DNA of 64,000 nucleotides from a bacterium. Lineage in GTDB: Bacteria > Vulcanimicrobiota > Vulcanimicrobiia > Vulcanimicrobiales > SCRA01. The first letter of the stretch is position 1. Every line of letters begins with the position of its first letter. Positions 51,754 through 60,569 of this stretch are shown in pieces. The notes beneath the pieces were generated by a model that was given only the letters and a program-made list of their open reading frames with translations, ran no database searches and was not told the origin of the DNA. Where the stretch lies: positions 7,146-71,145 of the forward strand of contig SCRI01000082.1 in NCBI GenBank assembly GCA_004298675.1, given 5' to 3'. The position numbers and the translations under genes are program-made.

Positions 51754-52522
51754 GGACTACCTCAGACATCGGAGCGATATGCACGCCGGCGCGCTCCAGC
51801 GCGCCACGTAGCTCGATCGCTACCTCGGCCGCACCCGGCGTATCCCCGTGCAGGCAGATGGTATGCATCGGAATCTCCAGCCACGCTCCGTCGATGGCGC
51901 GCACGCGCCCCTCCAGCACCATCGCCACCGCCCGCTTCACCACCCGTGCGTGATCGGTTATCACCGCACCCGGTTGACGCCGCGACACCAGCGAGCCGTC
52001 GCCATTGTATTCGCGGTCGGCGAAGACCTCGTAGGCCACGCGCATCCCCGCCGCCTCCGCAGCGCGCGCGAATTCCCCGCCGAAGCTGACGATCAATAGG
52101 TTGGGATCGAAGTCCTTGACTCCAGCTACGATGGCGTCGGCCAACGCACGATCCGTCAGCGAAATATTGTTGAGCTGCCCGTGCGGCTTGACGTGCTGCA
52201 GCGGGACGCCGAATCGCCGGCAGAAGCCGGCGAGCGCGCCGATTTGGTAAAGCACGTCGGTGCGCGCCTCGTCGGGCGTCACGTTGAGGTTACGGCGTCC
52301 AAAGCCCACCAGATCCGCGAAGCCCGGGTGTGCTCCGACGCCAACGCCGTGACTCTTTGCCATCATCACCGTATGCGCCATCACACGCGGGTCGCCACCG
52401 TGAAAGCCACATGCCACGTTGGCAGACGAGATCGACGCGAACATGCGCTCATCGTCGCCCATCTTCCAGGCTCCGTAACTCTCACCCATGTCGCAGTTTA
52501 GGTCGATTACCGTTTCGCTCAT
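51740..52522 (-). CDS. pxpA: 5-oxoprolinase subunit PxpA (LamB/YcsF family)
   Basis: 260 residues with the family motifs IDLNCDMGESYGAWKMGDDERMFASISSANVACGFHGGDP, GAHPGFADLVGFGRRNL, QHVKPHGQLNN, YEVFADREYNGDGSLVSRRQPGAVI and HTICLHGDTPGA. PxpABC hydrolyses 5-oxoproline to glutamate with ATP. The PxpC subunit gene is not present in this operon, so the pair may act with a distant PxpC or on another cyclic amide. Located between pxpB and the flavoprotein. Confidence 0.92.
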   Translation of the reverse strand: MSETVIDLNCDMGESYGAWKMGDDERMFASISSANVACGFHGGDPRVMAHTVMMAKSHGVGVGAHPGFADLVGFGRRNLNVTPDEARTDVLYQIGALAGFCRRFGVPLQHVKPHGQLNNISLTDRALADAIVAGVKDFDPNLLIVSFGGEFARAAEAAGMRVAYEVFADREYNGDGSLVSRRQPGAVITDHARVVKRAVAMVLEGRVRAIDGAWLEIPMHTICLHGDTPGAAEVAIELRGALERAGVHIAPMSEVVHART

Positions 52523-52531
52523 CGGCTCTCC

Positions 52532-53284
52532 TCACGCGAGCAGTGCGCTACCGGGCGGCTCGGGCGCAAGCATTTCTTCGCCGGTAGCGAACGCGGCCGC
52601 GAGATGCTCGTACTGCTCGCGGCCGATCGGATAGAAGCGGAGCACATCGCCCGGCGCCCAGAGCACCGGTGGAATACGTTCAAGATTAAACGGTACAACA
52701 GGCGTCCGTCCCAGGAGGTGAAAGCCGCCCGGACTCGCCGTTGGGTAGATCGTCACCTGATGCCCGCCGAGCGCCACGGACCTAGGCGGCACAGCAACGC
52801 GCGGCGAGCCACGCCTAGGCAGGCGCAACGCGTCAGGGAGCATGCCGCAAATCGGCTGGCCGGGCGCGAAACCCACGGTGAAGATGCGGAAGTCCACTGC
52901 GGCGTGGAGGGTAATGACTTCATCCACGGTCAGACCGGTACGCGCGGCAACCTCAGGCAAGTCTTCCCCCGCGTACCACACCGGGACGCGGAAACGCCGG
53001 CCGGCAATCGTCTCATCCCCGCCTTGCATGAGCGCACTCCGCAATGCGGCGAGCACGGCGTCGCGCGTTGTCGCAAGCGGATCGAACTCGATCAGGAGTG
53101 TATTATAGGAAGGAATCGTTCCCCAGACTCCGGGTAGCGCGCCGTCTGCTAGCAGCCGCTGTGCCATACGCGTCGCCAGCAGGACGCGCGCGTTCGCGGC
53201 AACATCCAGCACTTGGCCAAACTCGATCAGTACGGCGGCATCGCCGACGGGAAGCGTGTTCGACCACGGCAATGATCGCACCAT
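52532..53284 (-). CDS. pxpB: 5-oxoprolinase subunit PxpB (KipI family)
   Basis: 250 residues from the ATG at 53282-53284, 4 bp after the previous stop. KipI-like marks: DAAVLIEFGQ, IPSYNTLLIEFDP, VPVWYAGEDLPEVAARTGLTVDEVITLHAAVDFRIFTVGFAPGQPICG(M)LP and GGHQVTIYPTASPGGFHLLGRTP. The frame extends far upstream to 53569 but only because it overlaps the preceding gene. Works with PxpA and PxpC in other bacteria; no pxpC follows here. Confidence 0.9.
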   Translation of the reverse strand: MVRSLPWSNTLPVGDAAVLIEFGQVLDVAANARVLLATRMAQRLLADGALPGVWGTIPSYNTLLIEFDPLATTRDAVLAALRSALMQGGDETIAGRRFRVPVWYAGEDLPEVAARTGLTVDEVITLHAAVDFRIFTVGFAPGQPICGMLPDALRLPRRGSPRVAVPPRSVALGGHQVTIYPTASPGGFHLLGRTPVVPFNLERIPPVLWAPGDVLRFYPIGREQYEHLAAAFATGEEMLAPEPPGSALLA

Positions 53285-53288
53285 GGTC

Positions 53289-54521
53289 CTACGTGGCGAC
53301 GTCCTGCCGTAGGCGAGACCAATCCCGCGGCAAGGTAATCGGAACCACGATTCGACACGGCGGGAACCCCCACGTCGGAAAGTAGACGTGCTGCGGGATC
53401 GGTACGTCAGCGCCGGCAACGAAGACGACAATGTCCTCCGCGCACTCGACGATGGGGATGGGCGCATGAGCGGCCTCGGCCGCAACGACCCACGACGGCA
53501 GGCCGTATGTCGGAGCGATCTTTGCACGCACCCACAAACGCTTCCACTCTTGGATCGGCATGCGTGCACGTTCGAATAGGTAGCGCGATACGTCGCGCTT
53601 ACTCCACCCCTGTTCCGCTACTTGCCTAGCCGTCGCCGGGGCAACGAGCACCGTCACGTAGCCGCCGTGTAGGATGCTGAAGGCCGAAGCTGCCGATGCC
53701 ATGACGCTCGCCAGATCGTCGAGTCCGCCCGTGACATTGATGCTGCACTCCGCGCGCAGCAGCGTGACGGCGCTGCTCTCCGCTGGCAACCCGCTCTCGA
53801 CATGCAGCGGCTCCCAGGGATTGGCCCGCGTGCGTTCGGCCAGGCAGAGCGTATAGCGCGCTGGCTGGCCGGTGCCCGCCAACGAGGTGACGGCTGGGAA
53901 TCCGCCACCAACGTTGTTCATGATCAAACGCACGGCCCGGCCGATCGTTGCGTTGGCACGCCAGCCGGGACCGAGCGCGCCGGTCCCGGCATTGACGCCT
54001 AGTTCCTCGGTCAGCGGACCGCTGACGACCAGCAACGGCGTGACGCTCTCGTCGGTCGTTTGCACACCGCGGAGGTTGAAGCGTGGATCGAGCAGGCCAC
54101 GCACCGCCGCCAGCACGATCGGGAAGTAATCCGGCCGGCAGCCCGCCATGACGGCGTTGACCGCGAGCTTCTCCACGCTGGCTTCGCCGTGCATCGGCTC
54201 GAGTTCGCCGATGACGGTCGCCGCGGACTCTGGTGAGTAGCGCAGCGTGTCGCGCACACGGGCTACCGTCGGCGGCACGATCGGCAGGCCGTCGGTCCAG
54301 CCACGGCGATAAAAGCGCGCGTTGACTGCCGCATCGGCATCCTTGCCGCGCACGCCCTCCACGCGCTGCAGCACACGGCCACCGCCAGCTGCACGCCCTC
54401 CCACGGCGTCCGTCTCGCGCATATGTTCGCTCAGGGCGTCATCGACCCACCCGCCGCCACGCTGAGCTCCGATAGGGTTGTGGATCCACTGCGTGCCGCC
54501 GTTCTCGCGCGGATCGCTCAT
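53289..54521 (-). CDS. GWTDGLP-motif protein, UGSC partner (family 2 of 3)
   Basis: 410 residues; function unknown. After a variable N-terminal region (residues 1-70) comes RGWTDGLPIVPPT (residues about 73-85) and VMAGCRPDYFP with Cys128, then RANATIGRAVRLIMNNVGG, WEPLHVESGLPAESSAVTLL and a C-terminal GYVTVLVAPATA/HVYFPTWGFPPCRI. Homologous to the product at 34083 and to the C-terminal half of the neighbouring selenoprotein, from which it is 7 bp downstream. Two linked copies suggest subunits of one complex. Confidence 0.82.
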   Translation of the reverse strand: MSDPRENGGTQWIHNPIGAQRGGGWVDDALSEHMRETDAVGGRAAGGGRVLQRVEGVRGKDADAAVNARFYRRGWTDGLPIVPPTVARVRDTLRYSPESAATVIGELEPMHGEASVEKLAVNAVMAGCRPDYFPIVLAAVRGLLDPRFNLRGVQTTDESVTPLLVVSGPLTEELGVNAGTGALGPGWRANATIGRAVRLIMNNVGGGFPAVTSLAGTGQPARYTLCLAERTRANPWEPLHVESGLPAESSAVTLLRAECSINVTGGLDDLASVMASAASAFSILHGGYVTVLVAPATARQVAEQGWSKRDVSRYLFERARMPIQEWKRLWVRAKIAPTYGLPSWVVAAEAAHAPIPIVECAEDIVVFVAGADVPIPQHVYFPTWGFPPCRIVVPITLPRDWSRLRQDVAT

Positions 54522-54528
54522 CTACACG

Positions 54529-56271
54529 CTATGTCGCAAGCGAAGACCGCAGCTTAGCCGCCCAATCGGTTGGCAGAGCGATCGGCCGCATCGTCGGAAA
54601 TCCAAGCATGCCATTGTGCGCCAAGAACGTACAGTTTGTCCGCATCGGGTCACCGCACACGGCGATCACAAAATCCTCGGGGCGAACCACCAGCGGCACC
54701 AGCCGCTCGCGATCGCGAGAGGCACCGAAGATCTTGGGTGCCTTCTGCAGCATCGTCATGTCGTAAAGCGAACGCTTGCCGGGAACCAAGTTCGTCCAAT
54801 CCGAGATATAGCGCTCGAACTGCCGTGCCGGGATACGTGCGTGCTCGAATAGGTAGGCCTGTACGTCGGCCTTGGTAAAGCCCGAGCTCGCTATCGCCTT
54901 GGCGACGATGGGTGAGAGCACGAGCATGGGCTTGTAAGTACCGGTCGCCATGCCGACGGTGAACATCAGCTCCCAACCGGTGTACTTGACGACCGCATCG
55001 GCGAGATACGGCAAGCACTCCTCCGCCGAGGAACCGTAGACCGAAACGATGACGTGCGCGCCCGTGTAGCGCGCAATGCAGACGCCGCTCTCGTCCGCCG
55101 GCAGACCCATCTCGGAGCATATGCTTGGCCACCCGATCTCGGCCAACGCATCCTCGTTTTCCGCCATGACGACACGCCAGGTCCCGCCGAAGGTTGCCTT
55201 GTCGTTTTGGAACGGCAGAAATCCGGCGACGTTGCGCAGATAGAGGCGCCAGAAGCGGCCGATGCTGGTGTTGGCCTGGAAGCCGTCGCGCAGTGCTCCC
55301 TGCTCGTAATTGAAGCCAAGATCCTTGATGAGCGGGCCGTTGATAACGATCTGCGTCTCGGCGCCGGGCGTGTTGCCACTGTGCTCGACGCCGTAAGCCG
55401 GGTCGGCCATGGCCTCGACCAGCGCGACCAGGATCGGCATATACTCGGGGCGGCAGCCGGCCATGACGCCGTTCACCGCGATGTTCCAGATGGTGGCGGC
55501 ACGGTGATCGGGAGGGATCTCCGCCACGACCTCATCCGGGTCGCGGTCCACGAAGGCGAGGAAGGTGCCGATGCGCTCCCGCGTCGGCGGCACGATTGGC
55601 AGTCCGTCGGTCCAGAGGTTCTCGTAGAAGTAGCGGTGGACCTCATCGATGCTTCCCTCGAACACCACCTCATGCGGCGCCGGCTCGGTCTTCTGCAGAG
55701 CGCCGTCCGTCGTGGTGGTCAAGCAATCGATCAGCCGCGCGAGCGTCACGGCCGAAATGTTGCGATCCAGTTCCTCAACACTCTGGACGTCGGGATGCCC
55801 CGGAACCATCGCGACCCCAAGAGCAGGCATACCCAAGCCCGACGACGTGGCCTCCGCCTGTCCGAGGAAGCCCTCGCAGACCAGCGTTGCCGTAGGAAAT
55901 CCGGCTCTCTCGACCGCGGCGCTCACCCGCAGCACGGCGGGTGTGCAGCTCCCTCAACAGCCTATGCCGGAGACCACTGCATCGACGCCGAGTGCGCGCA
56001 GCTTGTCCGGCAAACCGCCAACCACTTCGTGCTCGTTCTCGCCGTGCGTGGAGCCAAACGTCTCGTGGCCTATGAAACGTATGTCGGGAAATCGGCGTTG
56101 CAGCTCGCGCTCGAGCATGGGGAAGATCTCGTCGCCGCGGAACAGATAGTCCCAGACGAAGGCGACGGTCTTTCCGGCAAGTGAATCAAGCCGCGGGGCC
56201 AGGGGGTGCGACTGCAACGCCCGCTCTCCACGCGGCCAGAAGACGGCATAGGTACCGCCGTGCTCTTCCAT
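54529..56271 (-). CDS. UGSC selenoprotein fused to a GWTDGLP domain
   Basis: 580 residues counting selenocysteine at codon 106 (TGA 55956-55954). The ATG at 56271 follows GGAG by about 6 nt. The N-terminal UGSC domain has LAGKTVAFVWDYLFRGDEIFPMLERELQRRF and VDAVVSGIGC before the TGA, then GSCTPAVLRVSAAVERAGFPTATLV after it; the C-terminal domain (residues about 215-580) carries LWTDGLPIVPPT (about 219-230) and VMAGCRPEYMP (Cys273). The frame is open from 54529 to 56271 apart from this TGA. A hairpin (55924-55943) follows the TGA. If the TGA were a stop, two unrelated-looking halves of a known fold arrangement would result; the hairpin and a second UGSC gene in the window argue for selenocysteine. 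Confidence 0.86.
55924..55943 (-). promoter_or_regulatory. SECIS-like hairpin after the UGA of UGSC-2
   Basis: On the minus strand CACCCGC (55943-55937) and GCGGGTG (55930-55924) pair perfectly over 7 bp around the loop CGTGCT. The stem begins 10 nt after the TGA, and G is the second loop base. This is the same geometry as the hairpin in the other selenoprotein gene although the sequences differ. Confidence 0.83.
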
Positions 56272-56321
56272 TGGTTCTCCTGCTCTACCAACAGAACATC
56301 TTCAATCTTAGCTTGAGCAAT

Positions 56322-56350
56322 CTTATAACATCGCTATGCTCTTGTGTCAA
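56322..56350 (-). promoter_or_regulatory. Consensus sigma-70 promoter of the UGSC-2 operon
   Basis: On the minus strand TTGACA (56350-56345), 17 bp, TATAAG (56327-56322), with the ATG about 50 bp from the -10 box. This is the strongest promoter match in the window. Downstream of the -10 box, AATCTTA occurs twice on the plus strand (56304-56310 and 56319-56325) flanking GCTTGAGC, a possible regulatory site. Confidence 0.72.
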
Positions 56351-56496
56351 CACGCGTTCTACGAAGAGAGCATTAGGCTTGTGCACCCGCTGAGGCACGT
56401 GCTATCGTTAGTCACCTATCGAGTCGCGGTATTGTCTTGCGGTTGCCGCCAGGCACCGATTCTTCAGAGAGAGCGAGATCGAGCGTTGCGCTTGTC

Positions 56497-57501
56497 ATGA
56501 AGATCGTCGTCACCGATCCGATACACGAAGACGGCATTGCACGGCTCCGTCGCGAGCATGACGTGACGCTGCTCTTCGAGAACGGCAGCGCCGCACGCGC
56601 CGATGCCGCGTTTGAATGCGCGGACGCCCTGGTGATCCGCGGCTTCCCTATCACCGCTGCGTTCCTCGAGCGCTGCCCACGCGTGGGCGTTATCGGCAAG
56701 CATGGCTCCGGCGTGGATAACGTTGACGTCGACGCGGCCTCACGGTGCGGCGTGGTCGTGATCAGCACGCCGGGCGGAGGTAACGCTACCGCAGTGGCCG
56801 AGGGGGCTGTTGCGATGATGCTTGCCGTGCTCCGCCGCACGTTGGATTGCCACCATGCCGTGAGCGATGGGCGCTTTGGCGTCCGGGACCAGTGGCGTCT
56901 CTCCGATCTCTGGGGTCACACTCTTGGTCTCATCGGTTGCGGCAACATCGGCGCGCTCGTTGCGCGAATCTGCCGGCGGGGCTTCGAGATGCGGGTGCTC
57001 GCCTACGATCCGACACTCTCCCGCGAGCAAGCGGCAGCGCTGGAGATCGAGCTTGTCGGGCAGATCGAGGATCTGATGCACGCCGCGGACGTCGTGTCGA
57101 TCCACGTGCCCCTGCGGGAATCGACGCGCGGCCTGGTAAGCGCCTCGGCGATCGCCGCGATGAGGCCCTCGGCGATCCTGGTGAACACCTCGCGCGGCGC
57201 GGTATTGGACGAGGACGCCCTCATCGCGGCGTTAATCGAGGGGCGCATCAAGGGCGCCGGACTCGACGTCTTTCGCAGCGAGCCGCCCGACCAAAGCTCG
57301 CCGCTGCTGCGGCTTCCCAACGTGACGCTTTCGCCGCACAACGCCGGCTTGACGGAGGACAGCACGCGCGATATGGGCCTTCGAGTCGCGGATTACGTCC
57401 TGCAAGCGCTTGCCGGTGAGAAGCCGCCGACGCTCCTCAATCCTCAGATCTGGGATCGCCGGCGCCCAGTGAACGCCACGCCACTTGGAGAGAGACACTA
57501 G
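56497..57501 (+). CDS. D-2-hydroxyacid dehydrogenase (SerA-like)
   Basis: 334 residues from the ATG at 56497. DALVIRGFPITAAFLERCPRVGVIGKHGSGVDNVDVDAASRCGVVV, the NAD motif LGLIGCGNIGALVARICRRGF, VSIHVPLRESTRGLVSASAIAAMRPSAILVNTSRGAVLDEDALI and LDVFRSEPP..LLRLPNVTLSPHNAG are family marks, with arginine, glutamate and histidine catalytic residues in VNTSRG, EP and SPHNAG. No ACT domain, so not a full SerA. First gene of the operon with an aminotransferase and Liv system 3; probably interconverts hydroxy- and oxo-acids. Confidence 0.9.
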   Translation: MKIVVTDPIHEDGIARLRREHDVTLLFENGSAARADAAFECADALVIRGFPITAAFLERCPRVGVIGKHGSGVDNVDVDAASRCGVVVISTPGGGNATAVAEGAVAMMLAVLRRTLDCHHAVSDGRFGVRDQWRLSDLWGHTLGLIGCGNIGALVARICRRGFEMRVLAYDPTLSREQAAALEIELVGQIEDLMHAADVVSIHVPLRESTRGLVSASAIAAMRPSAILVNTSRGAVLDEDALIAALIEGRIKGAGLDVFRSEPPDQSSPLLRLPNVTLSPHNAGLTEDSTRDMGLRVADYVLQALAGEKPPTLLNPQIWDRRRPVNATPLGERH

Positions 57502-58449
57502 ATGTCAAACGAGTTGCGGTCGCCCGAATGGGCCTGGATCGACGGTCGTTTCGTCCCCTGGGCGGAGTGCGTCTTGCATGCGCGCGCTCAAGCCATCATG
57601 ACCGGTGCCAGCGTCTTCGAGGGTATTCGCGCCTACTGGAATCCACAGCGGGAGCAGCTCTACGTCTTTCGCCTGCAAGAGCATCTCGATCGCCTTGCGA
57701 CGTCGATGAAGATTATGCGGATGAAGCAGGCGGTTCCGGCCGAGATGGGCTCTGCGTCCGTGGAGTTGTTGCGGCGCAACAACTTCCGCGACGACGTTCA
57801 CTACATGCCCGTGGCCTATGTCGGCTTCGGCGAGGGGTACGGTGCTCAGACGCCGCCGGTACAAGAGGGGTTCTTCATCACCGCCGTCACCAAGCCGCCG
57901 TCGCGCGCGCTCGAAGCCGGTTTGAGTGTCTGTGTCAGTTCGTGGCAGCGCATCTCCGACAACATCATGCCGCCGCGCGTCAAGGCTGCCGCGAACTACC
58001 AGAACAGCCGCTTCGCGTTGCTCGAGGCGCGTACGAATGGCTACGACTACGCGATCTTCCTCAATTCCGCAGGCAAGGTCTCCGAGGCACCGGGCGCCTG
58101 CATCTTCGTCGTTCGCGCGGACCAGGTCTACACGCCACCGGTGACGGCCGGCATCTTGGAGAGCATCACGCGCGCGACGCTTATCCAGCTCTTTCGCGAG
58201 CGCATGGGGCACTCCGTGATCGAGCGCGAGATCGATAGAACCGAGCTCTACGTGGCGGACGAGGTCTTCCTCTGCGGCACCGGCATGGAGGTCACGCCGG
58301 TCATCGCTATCGACCACGTGAGCGTGGGGTTAGGCCGCCCTGGCCGATGGACACGCGAGATACAAGACCTTTACTTTCGCGCCGCTCGAGGAGAGGAAGC
58401 GACGCTGTCACACTGGCTGACGCCGGTCTACGCACCGGTGCAAGTCTAA
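57502..58449 (+). CDS. Class IV aminotransferase (branched-chain type)
   Basis: 315 residues beginning immediately after the dehydrogenase stop. ASVFEGIRAYWNPQREQLYVFRLQEHLDRLATSMKIMRM, VAYVGFGEGYG, RVKAAANYQNSRFALLEARTNGYDYAIFLNSAGKVSEAPGACIFVV and PPVTAGILESITRATLIQL are typical of IlvE-like PLP fold type IV enzymes; the lysine in RVKAAANY is the PLP lysine. It would transaminate branched or related amino acids with the preceding dehydrogenase and the following Liv uptake system. D-amino acid transaminase is a less likely alternative. Confidence 0.9.
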   Translation: MSNELRSPEWAWIDGRFVPWAECVLHARAQAIMTGASVFEGIRAYWNPQREQLYVFRLQEHLDRLATSMKIMRMKQAVPAEMGSASVELLRRNNFRDDVHYMPVAYVGFGEGYGAQTPPVQEGFFITAVTKPPSRALEAGLSVCVSSWQRISDNIMPPRVKAAANYQNSRFALLEARTNGYDYAIFLNSAGKVSEAPGACIFVVRADQVYTPPVTAGILESITRATLIQLFRERMGHSVIEREIDRTELYVADEVFLCGTGMEVTPVIAIDHVSVGLGRPGRWTREIQDLYFRAARGEEATLSHWLTPVYAPVQV

Positions 58450-58478
58450 TCGTACGTAGAGAGACGGAGGGCAGAATC

Positions 58479-59657
58479 ATGAGATTGGCAAGAGCGCTCA
58501 GTGGGACCGTGGCGGCACTGAGCAGTCTGCTGCTCGTCGCCGACGCGAGCGGCGCCGTGGCGGCGGGCACGAAAACGGTAAAGATCGGCCTATTAGCGTC
58601 ACTTTCCGGTTATGTGGCTTCATATGGTACCGACGAACGGGACGGCGCGCTGCTCGCGATCAACGAGATCAACAAGTCGAATGCTATTCCCGGGGTAACG
58701 CTCCAACCGATCGTGCTCGACGACAAGGGCGACCCCACTGCGGCCGTCGAGGCGGCTCAGCAAGCCATCGATCAGGGGGCTATCGCCATCCTCGGCCCGA
58801 CGACCACCGCCGGTACCGCTGCGCTCGCCAGCATCGCGACGGCCAGGCAGGTTCCCGACATCAGCTTCGGACTTCTCCCCGTGGCTCCGCACGCCAAGCC
58901 GCCGGCCTATGCGTACAGCCTCTCGATCGAGCCGAACGACGAAGCCGTGGGTGATTTGGACGCCGCGCTGGCCGGTAAGAACGTGAAAACCATCGCACTC
59001 ATCTACGATAGCAACGCGTATGGCCAGTCGATTAGCGATGGCATCAAGCGCGAGGCGGCCGCCAAAGGCATCCGGACCGTAGCAAGTGAGGCCTTCAAGT
59101 CCACCAGCACGGATATGACACCGCAACTCACGGCGATTCGCAGTGCAAAACCGGACGCTATCATCGACGTCGGGGGAGGCACGACGCCCGGCCTCATCGC
59201 GCGGCAGATGTACGAACTAGGGATGCATCAGAAGCTCGTGATCAGCGCCGTTTCGTTCGGCATCGGAGCCGTAAAGTTCGCTCAGATCGCGGGTCCAAAC
59301 GCACTCTCGAACGTCCGTCATACGGCATTCGCCGAAGAGGTCTGGAACACGCTGCCGAAAGCCGATCCGCGCTACGCCAAGCTGCAGGCAGTGATCCCAG
59401 CTTTCCGCAAAGCCTACGGGCACGACCCGAACGGCTACGGTGCGGCGGCGGCATACGACGCGGCATGGGTACTCGCCGATGCGATCAAGCGCGCGGACTC
59501 GGTCGACTCCAAGAAGATCCAAGCCGCTCTCGACCAGACCAAGTACCAGGGGACCCTGTGCCTCGCGCAGTTCTCTCCGGATAGCCACTCGGCATGTCAT
59601 TCCGATTCGCTCGTCGTGTCGAAGTTGGCCGGCGGCAAATTGGTATACGGCGACTAG
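58479..59657 (+). CDS. Liv-type ABC substrate-binding protein (system 3)
   Basis: 392 residues from the ATG at 58479 with GGAGG about 8 nt upstream; a longer frame to 58347 lies within the aminotransferase. Signal peptide residues about 5-32, then VKIGLLASLSGYVASYGTDERDGALLAINEINKSNAIPGVTLQPIVLDDKGDPTAAVEAAQQAIDQG and STDMTPQLTAIRSAKPDAIIDVGGG. Receptor for the adjoining LivHMGF. The aminotransferase and dehydrogenase suggest a branched amino acid or oxo acid ligand. Confidence 0.91.
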   Translation: MRLARALSGTVAALSSLLLVADASGAVAAGTKTVKIGLLASLSGYVASYGTDERDGALLAINEINKSNAIPGVTLQPIVLDDKGDPTAAVEAAQQAIDQGAIAILGPTTTAGTAALASIATARQVPDISFGLLPVAPHAKPPAYAYSLSIEPNDEAVGDLDAALAGKNVKTIALIYDSNAYGQSISDGIKREAAAKGIRTVASEAFKSTSTDMTPQLTAIRSAKPDAIIDVGGGTTPGLIARQMYELGMHQKLVISAVSFGIGAVKFAQIAGPNALSNVRHTAFAEEVWNTLPKADPRYAKLQAVIPAFRKAYGHDPNGYGAAAAYDAAWVLADAIKRADSVDSKKIQAALDQTKYQGTLCLAQFSPDSHSACHSDSLVVSKLAGGKLVYGD

Positions 59658-59678
59658 AGCGCCGCGTAGGAAGAACAT

Positions 59679-60569
59679 ATGGCAGAAGTCATCGGCCAGC
59701 TGTTAGTGACCGGCGTGCTGCTCGGTCTCATGTACGGCGTGATCGCCGTATGCATCGGCATCATCTACAACGCGACGCAGATCATCAATTTCGCGCAAGG
59801 CGAGTTCGTGATGATCGGGGGAGTCGCTGCGTGGGTGCTGATCACCGAGCTGCACGCCCCGCTCTGGCTGGCCGGTGTCGCCGCCGTAGCGATCGGTGCG
59901 GCGATGGGGTTGATTATCGAGCGCCTGGTGATCAACACGGCGCGGAGGTTCCGTCCGCCGCTGTTGACGTACATCTTCCTCACCTTTGGAGTGAGCATCA
60001 TCCTCAGCAACCTGACGATGTTCGCCTTCGGTACCAACCCTCTGATCTTCGATCCCTTCCTTGGCCGGGCGCCGATCGTGTTCGAAAAGATCAGCACCTC
60101 GTCTCAGTACGCGCTCCTCCTGCCGCTCTGTCTTGTGCTGCTGGCCGGGCTGACGTTCTTCTTCGCATACACGCGCTACGGTAAGTCGATGCGTGCGGCC
60201 GCGGTCAACGAATTCGGCGCGAAGATCGTCGGCATCGACGTGGGCGTGCTCTCGATGATGGCGTTTGCGCTCTCGGGTGCCGTCTCGGCGCTGGTGGGCT
60301 TCTTCCTGACGCCCATCACCACCACGTCGTACTCCATCGGGTTGGCCTTCACGCTCAAAGGCTTTGCCGCCGCGATCACCGGCGGTTTGGGGGACTTCCG
60401 CGGAGCCGTCGTCGGCGGTTTGATCATCGGTATCGTCGAGTCGCTCGGCGCCGGACTGGTGTCCTCGCAGTTTCAGGACGCCATCACGTTCCTCTTCGTC
60501 ATCGTGATGCTCGTCGTGCTGCCGAAGGGAATCTTCGCGAGCATGGTCGAGGAGCGCGATCGGCTTTGA
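59679..60569 (+). CDS. livH: Liv-type ABC permease LivH (system 3)
   Basis: 296 residues. LLVTGVLLGLMYGVIAVCIGIIYNATQIINFAQGEFVMIGGVAAW and TRYGKSMRAAAVNEFGAKIVGIDVGVLSMMAFALSGAVSAL, then GGLGDFRGAVVGGLIIG are LivH marks. Overlaps the following LivM start by 4 bp. Confidence 0.93.
   Translation: MAEVIGQLLVTGVLLGLMYGVIAVCIGIIYNATQIINFAQGEFVMIGGVAAWVLITELHAPLWLAGVAAVAIGAAMGLIIERLVINTARRFRPPLLTYIFLTFGVSIILSNLTMFAFGTNPLIFDPFLGRAPIVFEKISTSSQYALLLPLCLVLLAGLTFFFAYTRYGKSMRAAAVNEFGAKIVGIDVGVLSMMAFALSGAVSALVGFFLTPITTTSYSIGLAFTLKGFAAAITGGLGDFRGAVVGGLIIGIVESLGAGLVSSQFQDAITFLFVIVMLVVLPKGIFASMVEERDRL

Noticed and set aside
54529-55935. Reading the 55954 TGA as a nonsense mutation that made a pseudogene
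   Set aside because: Both halves are intact, the second UGSC gene has TGA at the same motif, and a hairpin with SECIS geometry follows each.
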